64,000 nt of DNA from Pseudomonas kielensis (GCF_014236655.1 NZ_JACMYG010000013.1:62001-126000); one strand, 5' to 3'. Positions 1-11,434 are shown, counted from the first letter of the stretch. Numbers and translations are program-made. Notes: generated by a model not told the origin, from the letters alone.

Positions 1-625
1 ACCTTCGCTGCGTGAGGCCATCCAGAAATTGACGGCCAAGGGCTTGCTGGTCAGTCGCCAGGGCGGCGGCAACTATGTGGTCGAATCCCTGGGCTCGACC
101 TTCAGCGACCCCCTGCTGCACCTGCTGGAAAGCAACCCTGAAGCTCAGCGTGATTTGCTGGAATTTCGCCACACCCTGGAAGCTTCATGCGCCTACTACG
201 CCGCGTTGCGGGCGACTGAGGTCGATCGTCAGCGATTGACGGCGGCGTTCGAAGCGTTGCAGGACTGCTACACCCGTCACGATGAGGTGAGTCGGGCGGA
301 GGAGGGGGCGGCGGACGCCAGGTTTCACTTGGCGATTGCCGAGGCCAGCCACAACGCCGTGTTGCTGCACACCATTCGTGGGCTATTTGATCTGCTCAAG
401 CGCAACGTGGTGACCAACATCGGCGGCATGTACCAGCAACGCACGGAAACCCGCGACATGCTGATCACTCAGCACCGGGAGCTGTACCTGGCGATTATCG
501 AAGGGCGCGCCGAGCAGGCACGGGAGGTTTCCAGCCGCCATATCCTGTATGTGCAGGAAGTGCTGGAAGAGGTGCGGCAGCAAGTGCAGCGCGAAGCTCG
601 GGCGGAGCGGCGCAAGGGGATGTGA
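1..625 (+). CDS. lldR: GntR/FCD-family transcriptional regulator, LldR-like (5' end outside window)
   Basis: Only the C-terminal part is present. The reading frame is open from base 2, where the end of a GntR winged helix (PSLREAIQKLTAKGLLVSRQ, then GGGNYVV) is readable. It continues into an all-helical FCD ligand-binding domain with the usual metal-site histidines (ARFHLAIAEASHN, then QHRELYLAI and SSRHI). Family members of this type bind a carboxylic acid and release an operator; LldR controls L-lactate permease and dehydrogenase. The LldR call rests on position: in P. aeruginosa the lldPD regulator lies directly next to smpB, as here. A PdhR/FadR-like regulator of another organic acid is the alternative. 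The TTG at 29 is internal, not a start. Confidence 0.72.
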   Translation, partial: PSLREAIQKLTAKGLLVSRQGGGNYVVESLGSTFSDPLLHLLESNPEAQRDLLEFRHTLEASCAYYAALRATEVDRQRLTAAFEALQDCYTRHDEVSRAEEGAADARFHLAIAEASHNAVLLHTIRGLFDLLKRNVVTNIGGMYQQRTETRDMLITQHRELYLAIIEGRAEQAREVSSRHILYVQEVLEEVRQQVQREARAERRKGM

Positions 626-629
626 GCAT

Positions 630-660
630 GATCGTTCCCGCGCAGGGCGTGGGAACGATC
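630..660. repeat. REP-like palindrome between convergent lldR and smpB
   Basis: Arms GATCGTTCCC and GGGAACGATC flank a short GC loop. It lies between two converging genes, 5 bases after the lldR stop. The form (CGTTCCC-GC-rich loop-GGGAACG) is a palindrome seen repeatedly in fluorescent Pseudomonas intergenic regions. It may also act as a bidirectional terminator, although no T-run follows. Confidence 0.6.
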
Positions 661-674
661 CATTCAAGGGGGAG

Positions 675-1157
675 TCAGTCTTCCTTGCCCTTGTTGCGCA
701 CCGCGCGCTGCAGCTCGCGGCCGGCATCACGTTCGCGCTCGGTATCGCGCTTGTCGTATTCCTTCTTGCCCTTGCCCAGAGCGATCTCGCACTTGACCAT
801 GTGCTTGCTCCAGTACCAGGACAGGCATACGCACGCATAGCCTTTTTGCTGCACGGCAGCCGCCAGCTTTTCCAGCTCGCGCCGGTTGAGCAGCAGTTTG
901 CGGGTGCGCACCGGGTCGGCAATGACGTGGGTGCTCGCGGTCATCAGGGGCGTGATGTGGCTGCCGAGCAGCCAGGCTTCGCCATCCTTGAGCAGCACAT
1001 AACTGTCTACCAGTTGCAGCTTGCTCGCCCGCAGACTTTTTACTTCCCAGCCGGCCAGGACCAGACCAGCCTCGAACCGATGTTCGATGAAGTAATCGTG
1101 TCGCGCCTTTTTATTCTGCGCGATGGTCCCTGTTGGGTGTTTCTTCTGTTTAGCCAT
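675..1157 (-). CDS. smpB: SsrA-binding protein SmpB
   Basis: A 160-residue protein, the normal length for SmpB, which binds tmRNA (SsrA) and delivers it with EF-Tu to stalled ribosomes for trans-translation. The N-terminus reads [20 protein letters not shown], followed by the family hallmark [18 protein letters not shown] and a basic C-terminal tail ([17 protein letters not shown], ending VRNKGKED) that folds into the mRNA channel. The ATG at 1157 is preferred to an in-frame upstream codon at 1187 because family members begin MAKQKK. It faces lldR convergently and is divergent from the sodium symporter. The tmRNA gene itself is not in the window. Confidence 0.97.
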   Translation of the reverse strand: MAKQKKHPTGTIAQNKKARHDYFIEHRFEAGLVLAGWEVKSLRASKLQLVDSYVLLKDGEAWLLGSHITPLMTASTHVIADPVRTRKLLLNRRELEKLAAAVQQKGYACVCLSWYWSKHMVKCEIALGKGKKEYDKRDTERERDAGRELQRAVRNKGKED

Positions 1158-1274
1158 AGGGGCGGCATTATAGGCAGTTGCGCGCAAGTCGGCTACGGGG
1201 ATCCTGCGTGCTTGAGCGCATTGAGTGAATCCCGGACAATGCGCCCTCTTTTTTAATGGTTGGGCGTAGTGTCG

Positions 1275-2678
1275 ATGTCGTCAGACAAGGTTTCAGTCCA
1301 CGGTAGTTGGGCGAGCCGTTGGGTATTCATACTCGCTGCAACCGGCTCGGCCGTGGGCCTGGGGAGCATCTGGAAATTCCCCTACATGGTCGGCGTCTAT
1401 GGCGGCGGTGCGTTTGTCCTGGTGTTCCTGGCGTGTATCGCGTTGATTGGCCTGCCGGTGATGCTGGCGGAAACCCTGATCGGTCGCCGGGCCCGGCAGA
1501 GTCCGGCGAATGCCTTGAAGGTGCTGGCGCTGGAGGCGGGGCATTCGGCGAAATGGTCCTGGGGGGCATTTGCCGGGATGATCACGGCGCTGCTGATCCT
1601 GTCTTTTTACAGCGTGGTGGGCGGCTGGTCCCTGGATTACATCATCAGCATGGGCCGGGGGGACTTCCAGGGCGTGGCGGCCGATCAGGTCGGTGCCTAC
1701 TTTGAGGGGGTGATCGCCAACCCGTGGCGCCTGACACTCTGGCATAGCCTGTTCATGCTGCTATCGGCAGCTGTCATCGCCAAGGGCGTGGTGGCGGGGC
1801 TGGAGCGCAGCCTGCGGATCATGATGCCGCTGCTGTTCGTGATGCTCCTGGTGTTGCTGGGCTACAGCATGACCACCGGGCATTTCATGGAGGGCGTGCA
1901 TTTCATGTTCGACTTCGATTCGGCGAAAGTCCTTGGCGGCCTGTTGCCCGCGATGGGGCATGCGTTCTTTTCCCTGAGCGTGGGCGTGGGCTCGATCATG
2001 ATCTACGGTGCTTATATGCCCAAGGATTCGTCGCTCTCCGGCACTGTGGTCGGGGTTGCCCTGCTGGATACCTTTGTTTCGCTGCTGGCCGGCCTGGCGT
2101 TGTTTCCGATTGTGTTTGCCGGCGGTTTGAATCCGAGTGAGGGGCCGGGGCTGATGTTTGTCAGCCTGCCGTTTGCTTTTGGTAATGTGGCGTTCGGCCA
2201 GGTGATGGGGGTGGTGTTTTTTGTCCTCGTGGCCATCGCGGCCTGGAGTTCGGCGATCTCCCTGCTCGAACCCATGGTCGCGTACCTGGTTGAGCGGACG
2301 AAAATCCGCCGTGGCTGGGTGACGTTCTGGCTGGCCTTCAGTTGCTGGTTTGTTGGCCTGGGCACGGTGTTTTCCTTCAATATCTGGAAGCAGGCCAAGT
2401 TTTTTGTGAACGACGGCGCCGGGTTCCACCTCTACCAATGGGGTGCGCACAGCGGCCTGGACTTCTTTGGCGTGATCGATTTCTTCACCTCGCGGATCAT
2501 GTTGCCGCTCGGTGGATTGTGTTTTGTGGTGTTTGCGGGTTGGGTCATGAATCGGGGAGCGGTGCGCGACGAACTGTCGATCCGCAATCCGGCGCTGTTT
2601 GCCCTGACCTTGTTTTTGATGCGCTATGTGGCGCCCATCGGCATTCTTGTAGTGTTTGCCGCCCAGCTGTGGAAGTGA
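1275..2678 (+). CDS. Sodium-dependent transporter, NSS (SNF/LeuT) family
   Basis: About 467 residues with roughly eleven to twelve hydrophobic segments. The first transmembrane helix carries the NSS signature [17 protein letters not shown], the region that forms the sodium and substrate site in LeuT-fold symporters; a second conserved stretch [17 protein letters not shown] corresponds to TM6. Substrates in this family are usually amino acids or related zwitterions; the sequence alone does not tell which. Start choice is uncertain: ATG at 1275 is taken, but an in-frame GTG at 1269 is possible, and no strong ribosome-binding site is seen for either. The stop is followed after 7 bases by ratA, so the two are probably cotranscribed. 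Confidence 0.88.
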   Translation: MSSDKVSVHGSWASRWVFILAATGSAVGLGSIWKFPYMVGVYGGGAFVLVFLACIALIGLPVMLAETLIGRRARQSPANALKVLALEAGHSAKWSWGAFAGMITALLILSFYSVVGGWSLDYIISMGRGDFQGVAADQVGAYFEGVIANPWRLTLWHSLFMLLSAAVIAKGVVAGLERSLRIMMPLLFVMLLVLLGYSMTTGHFMEGVHFMFDFDSAKVLGGLLPAMGHAFFSLSVGVGSIMIYGAYMPKDSSLSGTVVGVALLDTFVSLLAGLALFPIVFAGGLNPSEGPGLMFVSLPFAFGNVAFGQVMGVVFFVLVAIAAWSSAISLLEPMVAYLVERTKIRRGWVTFWLAFSCWFVGLGTVFSFNIWKQAKFFVNDGAGFHLYQWGAHSGLDFFGVIDFFTSRIMLPLGGLCFVVFAGWVMNRGAVRDELSIRNPALFALTLFLMRYVAPIGILVVFAAQLWK

Positions 2679-2685
2679 CGCTGAC

Positions 2686-3120
2686 ATGACGACCCATATT
2701 CAACGTTCGGCTCTGTTGCCGTATCCGGCGCAAGCGCTTTATGACCTGGTCAATGACGTGGCGCGTTATCCGGAGTTCCTGCCCTGGTGTTCCGAGGCCA
2801 AGGTGATGGAAAGCTCCGCCGAGCATATGCGTGCCAGCGTGGGGGTGGCCAAGGGTGGACTGAGCCAGCATTTTGTTACGCGAAACACCCTGGTGCCGGG
2901 GCATTCGATCGAGATGAATCTTGAGGAAGGGCCTTTTACCCAGTTGCACGGCGTCTGGGTGTTCAAGCCCCTGGGCGAAAAGGCCTGCAAGATCAGTCTG
3001 GACCTGACGTTCGATTACGCCGGGCCGATTGTGCGGGCGACGCTGGGGCCGCTGTTCAATCAGGCTGCCAATACCTTGGTCGACGCGTTCTGTCAGCGGG
3101 CCAAGCAACTGCATGGGTGA
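2686..3120 (+). CDS. ratA: RatA / COQ10-like START-domain protein
   Basis: A 144-residue single-domain protein with the polyketide cyclase/START fold typical of the RatA-Coq10 family (LPYPAQALYDLVNDVARYPE, FLPWC near the start; DLTFDYAGPIVRATLGPLF towards the end). Members bind hydrophobic ligands such as ubiquinone; the E. coli homologue was described as a ribosome-association toxin, but a role in quinone handling is the better supported general function. The ATG at 2686 follows the upstream symporter closely. The stop overlaps the start region of rnfH (ATGGGTGA at 3113-3120), as in other gammaproteobacteria where the pair is conserved. Confidence 0.9.
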   Translation: MTTHIQRSALLPYPAQALYDLVNDVARYPEFLPWCSEAKVMESSAEHMRASVGVAKGGLSQHFVTRNTLVPGHSIEMNLEEGPFTQLHGVWVFKPLGEKACKISLDLTFDYAGPIVRATLGPLFNQAANTLVDAFCQRAKQLHG

Positions 3121-3421
3121 GTCGTTGATGGACATCGAGGTGGTGTATGCCGCCGTTGATCGTCAGGTCTTGCTGACGGTTCAGGTGCCTGCGGGATGCA
3201 GTGTGCGTGCGGCGCTGGGGTTGTCGGGGATCGCTGGGGAGTTCCCGGAGCTGGATCTGGCGAGCTGCACGGTGGGGATTTTTGGCAAGGTGGTGGCTGA
3301 TCCTGAGCACTGCCTGGTTCGGGCGGGGGATCGTCTTGAGATTTATCGGCCGTTGTTGGCTGATCCCAAGGAGGTTCGTCGGTTGCGGGCTGCGAAGGCG
3401 GCGCGGGCTAAGGCTTCTTGA
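3113..3421 (+). CDS. rnfH: RnfH family ubiquitin-like protein (RatB)
   Basis: About 102 residues of beta-grasp, ubiquitin-like type: DIEVVYAAVDRQVLLTVQVP, then VGIFGKVVADPEHCLVRAGD and RLEIYRPLLADPKEVRR, the family hallmark. The basic tail RRLRAAKAARAKAS is usual. Two starts are possible: ATG at 3113, overlapping the ratA stop, or ATG at 3128 giving MDIEVV. The first matches translational coupling with ratA, the second matches the usual family N-terminus. RnfH is named after the Rnf electron-transport locus but its biochemical role is not established. It ends the operon; a strong terminator hairpin follows at 3499. Confidence 0.9.
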   Translation: MGESLMDIEVVYAAVDRQVLLTVQVPAGCSVRAALGLSGIAGEFPELDLASCTVGIFGKVVADPEHCLVRAGDRLEIYRPLLADPKEVRRLRAAKAARAKAS

Positions 3422-3498
3422 TGCCGTGGTCACGGTGACCCAGCGCCCTGTGTAGCGGCAGGCGAGCCAATGCTCGGCCTGTTGTGGTTTTACGCAAT

Positions 3499-3525
3499 AA
3501 AAAAGCCCGGCATGCCGGGCTTTTT
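3499..3525. terminator. Bidirectional intrinsic terminator (rnfH / bamE)
   Basis: A perfect palindrome AAAAAGCCCGGC-AT-GCCGGGCTTTTT has an A-run on one side and a T-run on the other, so it can terminate transcripts of both converging genes. Confidence 0.92.
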
Positions 3526-3541
3526 CTTGTGTCGCATAATG

Positions 3542-4066
3542 TTACTGCGTGGTGTCCAACGGCTCTGGTGTTGGCACCGGAACGGTTTCTACACCGTCCA
3601 CGTCCTTCTGGATCTGGTCCAGCAGTGAGCCTGGCTTGACCGGCTTTTCTGGTTTTGGCTGTTCGACGTTTTCCACTGGGGCGGTCACGTTGGTGCCGCT
3701 GTCCTTGCCCAGCAGGGCTTCGTCACGGCTTACACCAGGCATGAAGTCGCCCGACAAGCTGACGAGTTGGTCGTCTGGATTGAAGGTAACGCTGATGCGT
3801 TCCTGTTGGCGTTCACCGCCACCAGGCTGCAGGCTGTAGAGGTAATCCCAGCGATTGGCATGGAACGTGTCGGTCAGCAGAGGGTTGCCCATGATAAACC
3901 GTACTTGCCGGCGGGTCATTCCCGGGCGTAACTGGTCTATCATGTCCTGCGTGACGACATTGCCCTGCTGGATGTCGATTTTGTAAACCCCGGGGAATGA
4001 ACAACCGGCGAGTGCGAGCAGTCCCACGAAGGTGAAACTGGTTAGCAAGAGCTTGGTGTTTTGCAT
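3542..4066 (-). CDS. bamE: Outer membrane assembly lipoprotein BamE (OmlA)
   Basis: A 174-residue lipoprotein. The N-terminal signal [11 protein letters not shown]...LLALAGC has a lipobox LAGC, with Cys22 as the lipidated residue. The SmpA/BamE domain follows: [30 protein letters not shown] and [12 protein letters not shown] are the hallmark stretches. BamE stabilises the BamA/BamD complex that inserts beta-barrel proteins into the outer membrane. The protein is longer than the E. coli one by a proline- and valine-rich tail ([20 protein letters not shown] and beyond), as in other pseudomonads. It is divergent from fur, with about 97 bases of shared promoter region, an arrangement conserved in Pseudomonas. 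Confidence 0.96.
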   Translation of the reverse strand: MQNTKLLLTSFTFVGLLALAGCSFPGVYKIDIQQGNVVTQDMIDQLRPGMTRRQVRFIMGNPLLTDTFHANRWDYLYSLQPGGGERQQERISVTFNPDDQLVSLSGDFMPGVSRDEALLGKDSGTNVTAPVENVEQPKPEKPVKPGSLLDQIQKDVDGVETVPVPTPEPLDTTQ

Positions 4067-4163
4067 CGGTGGGCGACTTCCACTATCTTGGCTGGGACAA
4101 CGTAAACGCCGATCATACCCGCATTAAGAGAAGCTGCGAAGCAGCATCGCGAGAAAGCTGACC

Positions 4164-4568
4164 ATGGTTGAAAATAGCGAACTACGCAAAGCCGGCCTTA
4201 AAGTGACCCTGCCACGGGTCAAGATTCTGCAAATGCTCGATTCCGCCGAGCAGCGTCACATGAGTGCCGAGGATGTCTACAAGGCATTGATGGAAGCTGG
4301 CGAGGATGTTGGTCTGGCCACGGTTTACCGTGTACTGACTCAATTCGAAGCGGCTGGTCTGGTGGTCCGTCATAACTTCGACGGCGGCCACGCGGTCTTC
4401 GAACTGGCTGACGGCGGCCACCACGACCATATGGTCAACGTGGATTCCGGTGAAGTGATCGAGTTCTTCGACGAAGAGATCGAAAAGCTTCAGAAGGCAA
4501 TCGTTGAAAAGCACGGTTTCGAGTTGGTGGATCACAACTTGGTACTGTACGTACGCAGCAAAAAGTAA
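4164..4568 (+). CDS. fur: Ferric uptake regulator Fur
   Basis: A 134-residue protein, the exact length of Pseudomonas Fur. The N-terminal winged helix (MVENSELRKAGLKVTLPRVK to VGLATVYRVLTQFEAAGLVV) binds DNA. The dimerisation domain carries the metal ligands in HNFDGGHAVFELADGGHHDH, then VIEFFDEEIEKLQ. As in other pseudomonads the structural CxxC pairs of E. coli Fur are absent. With ferrous iron it represses iron-uptake genes; a target candidate inside this window is the piu group near 51.5 kb. The ATG at 4164 is preceded by GAGAAAG at a normal distance. Confidence 0.97.
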   Translation: MVENSELRKAGLKVTLPRVKILQMLDSAEQRHMSAEDVYKALMEAGEDVGLATVYRVLTQFEAAGLVVRHNFDGGHAVFELADGGHHDHMVNVDSGEVIEFFDEEIEKLQKAIVEKHGFELVDHNLVLYVRSKK

Positions 4569-4600
4569 GCATGTCGCGCGGACTCAGGTCCGCGAAACGA

Positions 4601-4628
4601 ACGAAGGCGACCCAAGGGTCGCCTTCGT
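4601..4628. terminator. Terminator-like hairpin between convergent fur and recN
   Basis: A perfect 13-bp inverted repeat, ACGAAGGCGACCC - AA - GGGTCGCCTTCGT, lies between the fur stop and the recN stop. There is no clear T-run on either side, so termination efficiency is uncertain. Confidence 0.65.
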
Positions 4629-4642
4629 GCTATCTGGCCCAT

Positions 4643-6316
4643 TCAACTCTTGGCCGTTACCACCATTTTTTTCGCGTGAGCCAGGGATTCCTTGGTCAGG
4701 TCGATGCCCCCCAGCATTCGTGCCACTTCTTCTATTCGCTCGTTCTTGCTCAGCTTGGAGACCGCCGTGCGTGTGGCCTGCTCGCCGCGGACCTTATGCA
4801 CAAACAGGTGTTGATGCCCCTGGGAAGCCACCTGTGGCAAGTGCGTGACCGTCAGAACCTGGCCGCGCTCACCAAGGCGGCGCAGCAGTTGGCCGACAAT
4901 TTCTGCAGTCGGACCACCGATGCCCACGTCCACTTCGTCGAATACCAGGGTTGGTATGCGTGAGGTTTGCGCGGTGATCACCTGGATCGCCAGGCTGATA
5001 CGCGACAGCTCGCCACCCGAGGCGACTTTCGCCAGCGCCTTGAGCGGTTGCCCGGGGTTGGCGCTGACCAGCAGCTCCACCTGTTCCAGGCCATTGGGCA
5101 GCAACTCGGCGCTGGTGTTGGCGCGCAGTTCGATGCTGAAGCGCCCGCCCGGCATGCCCAGGCGCTGGATTTCCTGTTCGACGGCGTGGGCCAGGCTGGA
5201 GGAGGCCTGGTGGCGCAGGTCGCTCAGCTCCCGCGCTTTCTCTTGATAGTGGCGGGCAAAAGCCCCCAGTTCTTCGCTGAGGCGCTCGATGGATTCATCG
5301 TTGGCATTCAGGGTTTCCAGCTCGTCCAGCAGCCGTTGCTGGAGGTCGGCGACCTCGGTGGGCTGGATCCGGTGTTTGCGTGCCAGGGTATAGATGGTGT
5401 CCAGGCGCTCTTCGAGTTGTTGCAGGCGTGCCGGATCGGCGTCGAAGTTGTCGAGGAAGCGGTTCAGTTCGCCGACCGCTTCTTCGACCTGGATCTGCGC
5501 ACTGGTGAGCAGGTTGGTGGCTTCGCCCAGGGCATTGACCGTGTTGTTGACGCTGGACAGGCGATTAAGGCTGGCGGTCAGGGCGTTCAGCACATTGCCG
5601 GAATCGCTTTCGCTGCACTGCTCGACCACCTGTCGACAAATGCCCAGCAGGGTTTCCGCGTTGGTCAGGTTTTTATGCTCTTGCTCGAGCTGTTCCAGTT
5701 CGTTGTCGCCGAGGCCGAGATTTTCCAGCTCTTCGAGTTGATAGGTGAGCAACTGGTGGCGAGCGCGTTGTTCGTCGCCGGAGTTGGAGAGGCGTTCGAG
5801 CTCCTGACGAGTCTGGCGCCAGCGTTGAGCGGCGAGTTGGACCTGGCGGGCCAGGTCGGTGGCGCCAGCATATTCGTCGAGCAGGCGGCGATGGGTATCG
5901 GTTTTGAGCAGTGACTGGTGCTCGTGCTGGCTGTGGATGTCGATCAGCAGTTCGCCGAGGGCCTTGAGGTCGCCAAGGGGGCAGGGCGTACCATTGATGT
6001 AGCCGCGCGAGCGACCCTCGGCGGTGATGACCCGGCGCAGGATGCACGGGCCGTCGTTGTCCAGGTCGCGTTCAGCGAGCCAGGTGCGGGCTTCCGGGAT
6101 GTCGACCAGGTCGAAGGTGGCCAGGATGTCGGCCTTTTCCGCGCCCGGGCGTACCACGCCGCTGTCGGCGCGATCGCCCAGGGTCAGGCCCAGGGCGTCG
6201 AGCATGATCGACTTGCCGGCGCCGGTTTCCCCTGTGATCACGCTCATCCCGCGATCGAGTTCGAGATCGAGATGTTCAACGATGGCGTAGTTGTGTACGG
6301 ACAGGTGCACCAGCAT
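4643..6316 (-). CDS. recN: DNA repair protein RecN
   Basis: A 557-residue SMC-like ATPase acting early in recombinational repair of double-strand breaks. The Walker A motif GETGAGKS lies at residues 29-36, long coiled coils fill the middle (for example LEELENLGLGDNELEQLEQE), and the C-terminal ATPase half has the signature VASGGELSRISLAIQV and Walker B LVFDEVDVGIGG followed by VTHLPQVASQGHQH. Start ATG at 6316 (MLVHLSVHNYAIVEHLDLEL) agrees with the family; an in-frame codon 15 bases upstream is less likely. In many gammaproteobacteria recN is LexA-controlled; I see no unambiguous SOS box immediately upstream, so regulation is left open. Confidence 0.97.
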   Translation of the reverse strand: MLVHLSVHNYAIVEHLDLELDRGMSVITGETGAGKSIMLDALGLTLGDRADSGVVRPGAEKADILATFDLVDIPEARTWLAERDLDNDGPCILRRVITAEGRSRGYINGTPCPLGDLKALGELLIDIHSQHEHQSLLKTDTHRRLLDEYAGATDLARQVQLAAQRWRQTRQELERLSNSGDEQRARHQLLTYQLEELENLGLGDNELEQLEQEHKNLTNAETLLGICRQVVEQCSESDSGNVLNALTASLNRLSSVNNTVNALGEATNLLTSAQIQVEEAVGELNRFLDNFDADPARLQQLEERLDTIYTLARKHRIQPTEVADLQQRLLDELETLNANDESIERLSEELGAFARHYQEKARELSDLRHQASSSLAHAVEQEIQRLGMPGGRFSIELRANTSAELLPNGLEQVELLVSANPGQPLKALAKVASGGELSRISLAIQVITAQTSRIPTLVFDEVDVGIGGPTAEIVGQLLRRLGERGQVLTVTHLPQVASQGHQHLFVHKVRGEQATRTAVSKLSKNERIEEVARMLGGIDLTKESLAHAKKMVVTAKS

Positions 6317-6485
6317 GAAGGCCGCTCCCAAGCTTAAGGTCTGGTTATTTATACAGTAGTTTATTTGCCCCTGACAATGCCCTCGTTTAGCTCGATTTGC
6401 TTGGTGTCGGTGTTTTTTTAAAACCTGCAGTCAGGCCAATACAGTGGTTTTTGTGTGGGTAATGCGCTTCTGCACACGGCAGGCC

Positions 6486-6513
6486 CTTGAACCTGCAAAT
6501 TGCGACCCCATAT
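6486..6513 (+). promoter_or_regulatory. Sigma-32 (RpoH) heat-shock promoter of grpE-dnaK-dnaJ
   Basis: CTTGAA at 6486-6491 and CCCCATAT at 6506-6513 with a 14-bp spacer match the RpoH consensus (CTTGAA, 13-15 bp, CCCCATNT) nearly perfectly. The site lies about 54 bases before the grpE start, as expected for a heat-shock operon. Confidence 0.92.
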
Positions 6514-6566
6514 ACCGGAACAGAAGCGCGAGTCGAGTTCGCGCACGATTTTGAAAGGAGAAATCT

Positions 6567-7133
6567 ATGGCTGACGAACAGACGCTGGATACGCAAAATC
6601 TAGACGCCAATCAGGCTCCCCAAGCATCGGGTGAAGACCTGGTGGCTCGTGTACAAGTGCTCGAAGAGCAACTGGCTGGCGCTCAGGATCAGGCTTTGCG
6701 TGTTGCGGCTGATCTGCAGAACGTCCGCCGTCGCGCCGAGCAAGATGTAGAAAAGGCTCACAAGTTCGCGCTGGAAAAATTCGCTGGCGACCTGCTGCCG
6801 ATCATCGACAGCCTGGAACGCGGCCTGGAGCTGTCCAGCCCGGACGACGAAAGTATTCGCCCGATGCGTGAAGGGATCGAACTGACCCTGAAAATGTTCC
6901 AGGACACCCTCAAGCGCTATCAGCTGGAAGCAATCGATCCGGAAGGTGAGCCGTTCAACGCTGAGCACCATCAGGCGATGGCCATGCAGGAAAGCGCCGA
7001 CATGGAACCTAACAGCGTGCTGAAGGTGTTCCAGAAGGGCTACGTGCTCAATGGTCGCCTGCTGCGCCCGGCCATGGTCGTGGTCAGCAAGGCCCCGGCG
7101 CCGGTTTCGCCCTCGATTGATGAGCAGGCTTGA
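6567..7133 (+). CDS. grpE: Nucleotide exchange factor GrpE
   Basis: A 188-residue protein, normal for GrpE, the cofactor that releases ADP from DnaK. An acidic N-terminus is followed by a long helix ([40 protein letters not shown]) that forms the dimer stalk, and by the C-terminal beta domain with the hallmark [14 protein letters not shown] and [20 protein letters not shown]. The ATG at 6567 has a good AAAGGAGAAATCT ribosome-binding site. It is first in the grpE-dnaK-dnaJ group and lies directly behind the sigma-32 promoter at 6486. Confidence 0.98.
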   Translation: MADEQTLDTQNLDANQAPQASGEDLVARVQVLEEQLAGAQDQALRVAADLQNVRRRAEQDVEKAHKFALEKFAGDLLPIIDSLERGLELSSPDDESIRPMREGIELTLKMFQDTLKRYQLEAIDPEGEPFNAEHHQAMAMQESADMEPNSVLKVFQKGYVLNGRLLRPAMVVVSKAPAPVSPSIDEQA

Positions 7134-7235
7134 AATCCGCCGCAAGGCCCCCATCTATAAGTCAAGCGTTTAAGTGCTACCGCAGTTAGCCACCACTGCT
7201 GCGGCAACCAAATCCAAAGTTTCGGGAGAGTTAAC

Positions 7236-9152
7236 ATGGGCAAAATTATCGGTATCGACCTGGGGACTACCAACTCCTGCGTCTCCATCCTTGAAAACGG
7301 TAACGTAAAAGTTATCGAGAACGCCGAAGGCGCGCGTACCACTCCGTCGATCGTGGCTTATGCCAACGATGGCGAAATCCTGGTTGGCCAGTCGGCCAAG
7401 CGTCAGGCAGTGACCAATCCGCACAACACCCTGTACGCGGTGAAGCGTTTGATCGGTCGTCGCTTTGAAGAAGAAGTGGTTCAGAAAGACATCCAGATGG
7501 TCCCTTACAAGATCGTCAAGGCAGACAATGCCGACGCCTGGGTTGAAGTGAACGGCCAGAAAATGTCGCCGCCACAGATCTCGGCTGAAATCCTCAAGAA
7601 AATGAAGAAAACCGCCGAAGACTACCTCGGCGAGGCAGTGACTGAAGCGGTAATCACCGTTCCTGCCTACTTCAACGACAGCCAGCGTCAGGCAACCAAA
7701 GACGCCGGCCGTATTGCTGGTCTGGACGTAAAACGTATCATCAACGAACCAACCGCAGCTGCACTGGCTTACGGTATGGACAAGGCCAAGGGCGATCACA
7801 CCGTGATCGTTTATGACCTGGGCGGCGGTACGTTCGACGTTTCGGTGATCGAAATCGCTGAAGTCGATGGCGAGCACCAGTTCGAAGTACTGGCTACCAA
7901 CGGTGACACGTTCCTGGGCGGTGAAGACTTTGACATTCGTCTGATCGACTACCTCGTCGACGAATTCAAGAAAGAAAGCGGCATGAACCTCAAAGGTGAC
8001 CCGCTGGCCATGCAGCGCCTGAAAGAAGCCGCTGAAAAAGCCAAGATCGAGCTGTCTTCGAGCCTGCAGACCGACGTCAACCTGCCGTACATCACTGCAG
8101 ACGCGACCGGTCCTAAGCACTTGAACGTGAAAATCTCCCGCGCCAAGCTGGAAGCGCTGGTAGAAGACCTGGTTCAACGCACCATCGAGCCTTGCCGCAT
8201 TGCGCTGAAAGACTCGGGCATCGACGTTGGCGCGATCAACGACGTGATCCTGGTCGGCGGTCAGACCCGTATGCCTCTGGTGCAGAAGGCTGTTACCGAT
8301 TTCTTCGGTAAAGAAGCCCGTAAAGACGTGAACCCGGACGAAGCGGTTGCCATGGGTGCTGCTATCCAGGGCGCGGTACTGGCCGGTGATGTGAAAGACG
8401 TGCTGCTGCTCGACGTCAGCCCGCTGACCCTGGGTATCGAAACCATGGGTGGCGTGATGACCGCGCTGATCGAGAAAAACACCACGATTCCTACCAAGAA
8501 ATCGCAAGTGTTCTCGACTGCCGACGACAACCAGGGCGCTGTGACCATTCACGTGCTGCAAGGCGAGCGTAAGCAAGCTGCCCAGAACAAGTCCCTGGGC
8601 AAGTTCGACCTGGCCGAGATTCCACCAGCACCACGTGGCGTGCCACAAATTGAAGTGACCTTCGACATCGACGCCAACGGCATTCTGCACGTAGGCGCCA
8701 AGGACAAGGCCACCGGCAAGACTCAGTCGATCGTGATCAAGGCCAACTCCGGTCTGTCCGAGGAAGAGATTCAGCAGATGATTCGTGATGCTGAAACCAA
8801 CGCCGACGAAGACCGCAAGTTCGAAGAGCTGGCGTCCGCCCGTAACCAGGGTGATGCGCTGGTGCACTCGACTCGCAAGATGGTCGCAGATGCTGGCGAC
8901 AAAGTGACTGCCGAAGAGAAGGCTGCCATCGAAGCGGCAGTGGTTGCCCTGGAAGCCGCCGTCAAAGGCGACGACAAGGCTGCCATCGACGCCAAGGTTG
9001 AAGAGCTGTCGAAAGTCTCCGCACCCGTGGCGCAGAAGATGTACGCCGAACAGGCTCAGCCTGCTGAAGGCGCAGCACCGAAGGATGAGTCGGCGCAAAA
9101 GGCTGACGACGTTGTCGATGCTGAGTTTGAAGAAGTCAAAGACCACAAGTAA
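7236..9152 (+). CDS. dnaK: Molecular chaperone DnaK (Hsp70)
   Basis: A 638-residue Hsp70. The nucleotide-binding domain starts [20 protein letters not shown] and includes the phosphate loop [16 protein letters not shown] and [14 protein letters not shown]. The hydrophobic linker [13 protein letters not shown] joins it to the substrate-binding domain ([16 protein letters not shown]), and a helical lid ends with the usual acidic EEVKDHK motif that contacts partner proteins. It folds and refolds client proteins with GrpE and DnaJ from the same group. The start ATG at 7236 has GGGAG before it. A 102-base gap after grpE contains only a small hairpin with CCGCAG/CTGCGG arms near 7180-7205. Confidence 0.99.
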   Translation: MGKIIGIDLGTTNSCVSILENGNVKVIENAEGARTTPSIVAYANDGEILVGQSAKRQAVTNPHNTLYAVKRLIGRRFEEEVVQKDIQMVPYKIVKADNADAWVEVNGQKMSPPQISAEILKKMKKTAEDYLGEAVTEAVITVPAYFNDSQRQATKDAGRIAGLDVKRIINEPTAAALAYGMDKAKGDHTVIVYDLGGGTFDVSVIEIAEVDGEHQFEVLATNGDTFLGGEDFDIRLIDYLVDEFKKESGMNLKGDPLAMQRLKEAAEKAKIELSSSLQTDVNLPYITADATGPKHLNVKISRAKLEALVEDLVQRTIEPCRIALKDSGIDVGAINDVILVGGQTRMPLVQKAVTDFFGKEARKDVNPDEAVAMGAAIQGAVLAGDVKDVLLLDVSPLTLGIETMGGVMTALIEKNTTIPTKKSQVFSTADDNQGAVTIHVLQGERKQAAQNKSLGKFDLAEIPPAPRGVPQIEVTFDIDANGILHVGAKDKATGKTQSIVIKANSGLSEEEIQQMIRDAETNADEDRKFEELASARNQGDALVHSTRKMVADAGDKVTAEEKAAIEAAVVALEAAVKGDDKAAIDAKVEELSKVSAPVAQKMYAEQAQPAEGAAPKDESAQKADDVVDAEFEEVKDHK

Positions 9153-9206
9153 GTTGTTGGTCGGCCGGTTGACTGCCTTTGTGCGGTGACTGGTAGGATG
9201 TCGCCG

Positions 9207-9226
9207 CGCGGGAGCTTGCTCCCGCG
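9207..9226. repeat. REP-like palindrome in the dnaK-dnaJ gap
   Basis: CGCGGGAGC-TT-GCTCCCGCG is a perfect palindrome related in its GAGCTTGCTC core to the REPIN arms at 58037. It lies in a 297-base spacer (9153-9449) that otherwise shows no coding region. It could moderate read-through from dnaK to dnaJ or shield the dnaK mRNA 3' end. Confidence 0.65.
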
Positions 9227-9449
9227 TTGGCGTGTCTGGAGTACACGAATTTTTACCGCGGGCGACAACGTTCGCCTGCCGGTGGTATGGCCGGGAATGC
9301 TCCTGCTTTTCGAGCCGCAAGTACCGTATCGAATCAAAGACCAGGATCGTTGAATTGACGTGAGTTGGGTCCGGGCCTGTATTGGGGCTCAACGAGTTTG
9401 GCAAGGCTCAGGAGGGGTTTGCCGGACGTCCTTAAGAGTGCAAAGACTT

Positions 9450-11388
<1,939 letters not shown>

Positions 11389-11398
11389 GATACGCCCG

Positions 11399-11434
11399 AA
11401 ATCGGGTTCGAACCTTGCGTTCGAGCCCGATTTT
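11399..11434 (+). terminator. Intrinsic terminator after dapB
   Basis: Arms AAATCGGGTTCGAA and TTCGAGCCCGATTT form a 14-bp stem with one G-U pair, followed by a short T-run. It begins 10 bases after the dapB stop. Confidence 0.85.

Noticed and set aside
3458..3480. Small inverted repeat AGGCGAGC-CAAT-GCTCGGCCT after rnfH
   Set aside because: Short and imperfect; a strong terminator follows immediately, so no separate role is claimed.
7170..9404. Long minus-strand frame opposite dnaK
   Set aside because: Mirror of dnaK codon bias; the translation is Phe/Val/His-rich without motifs.
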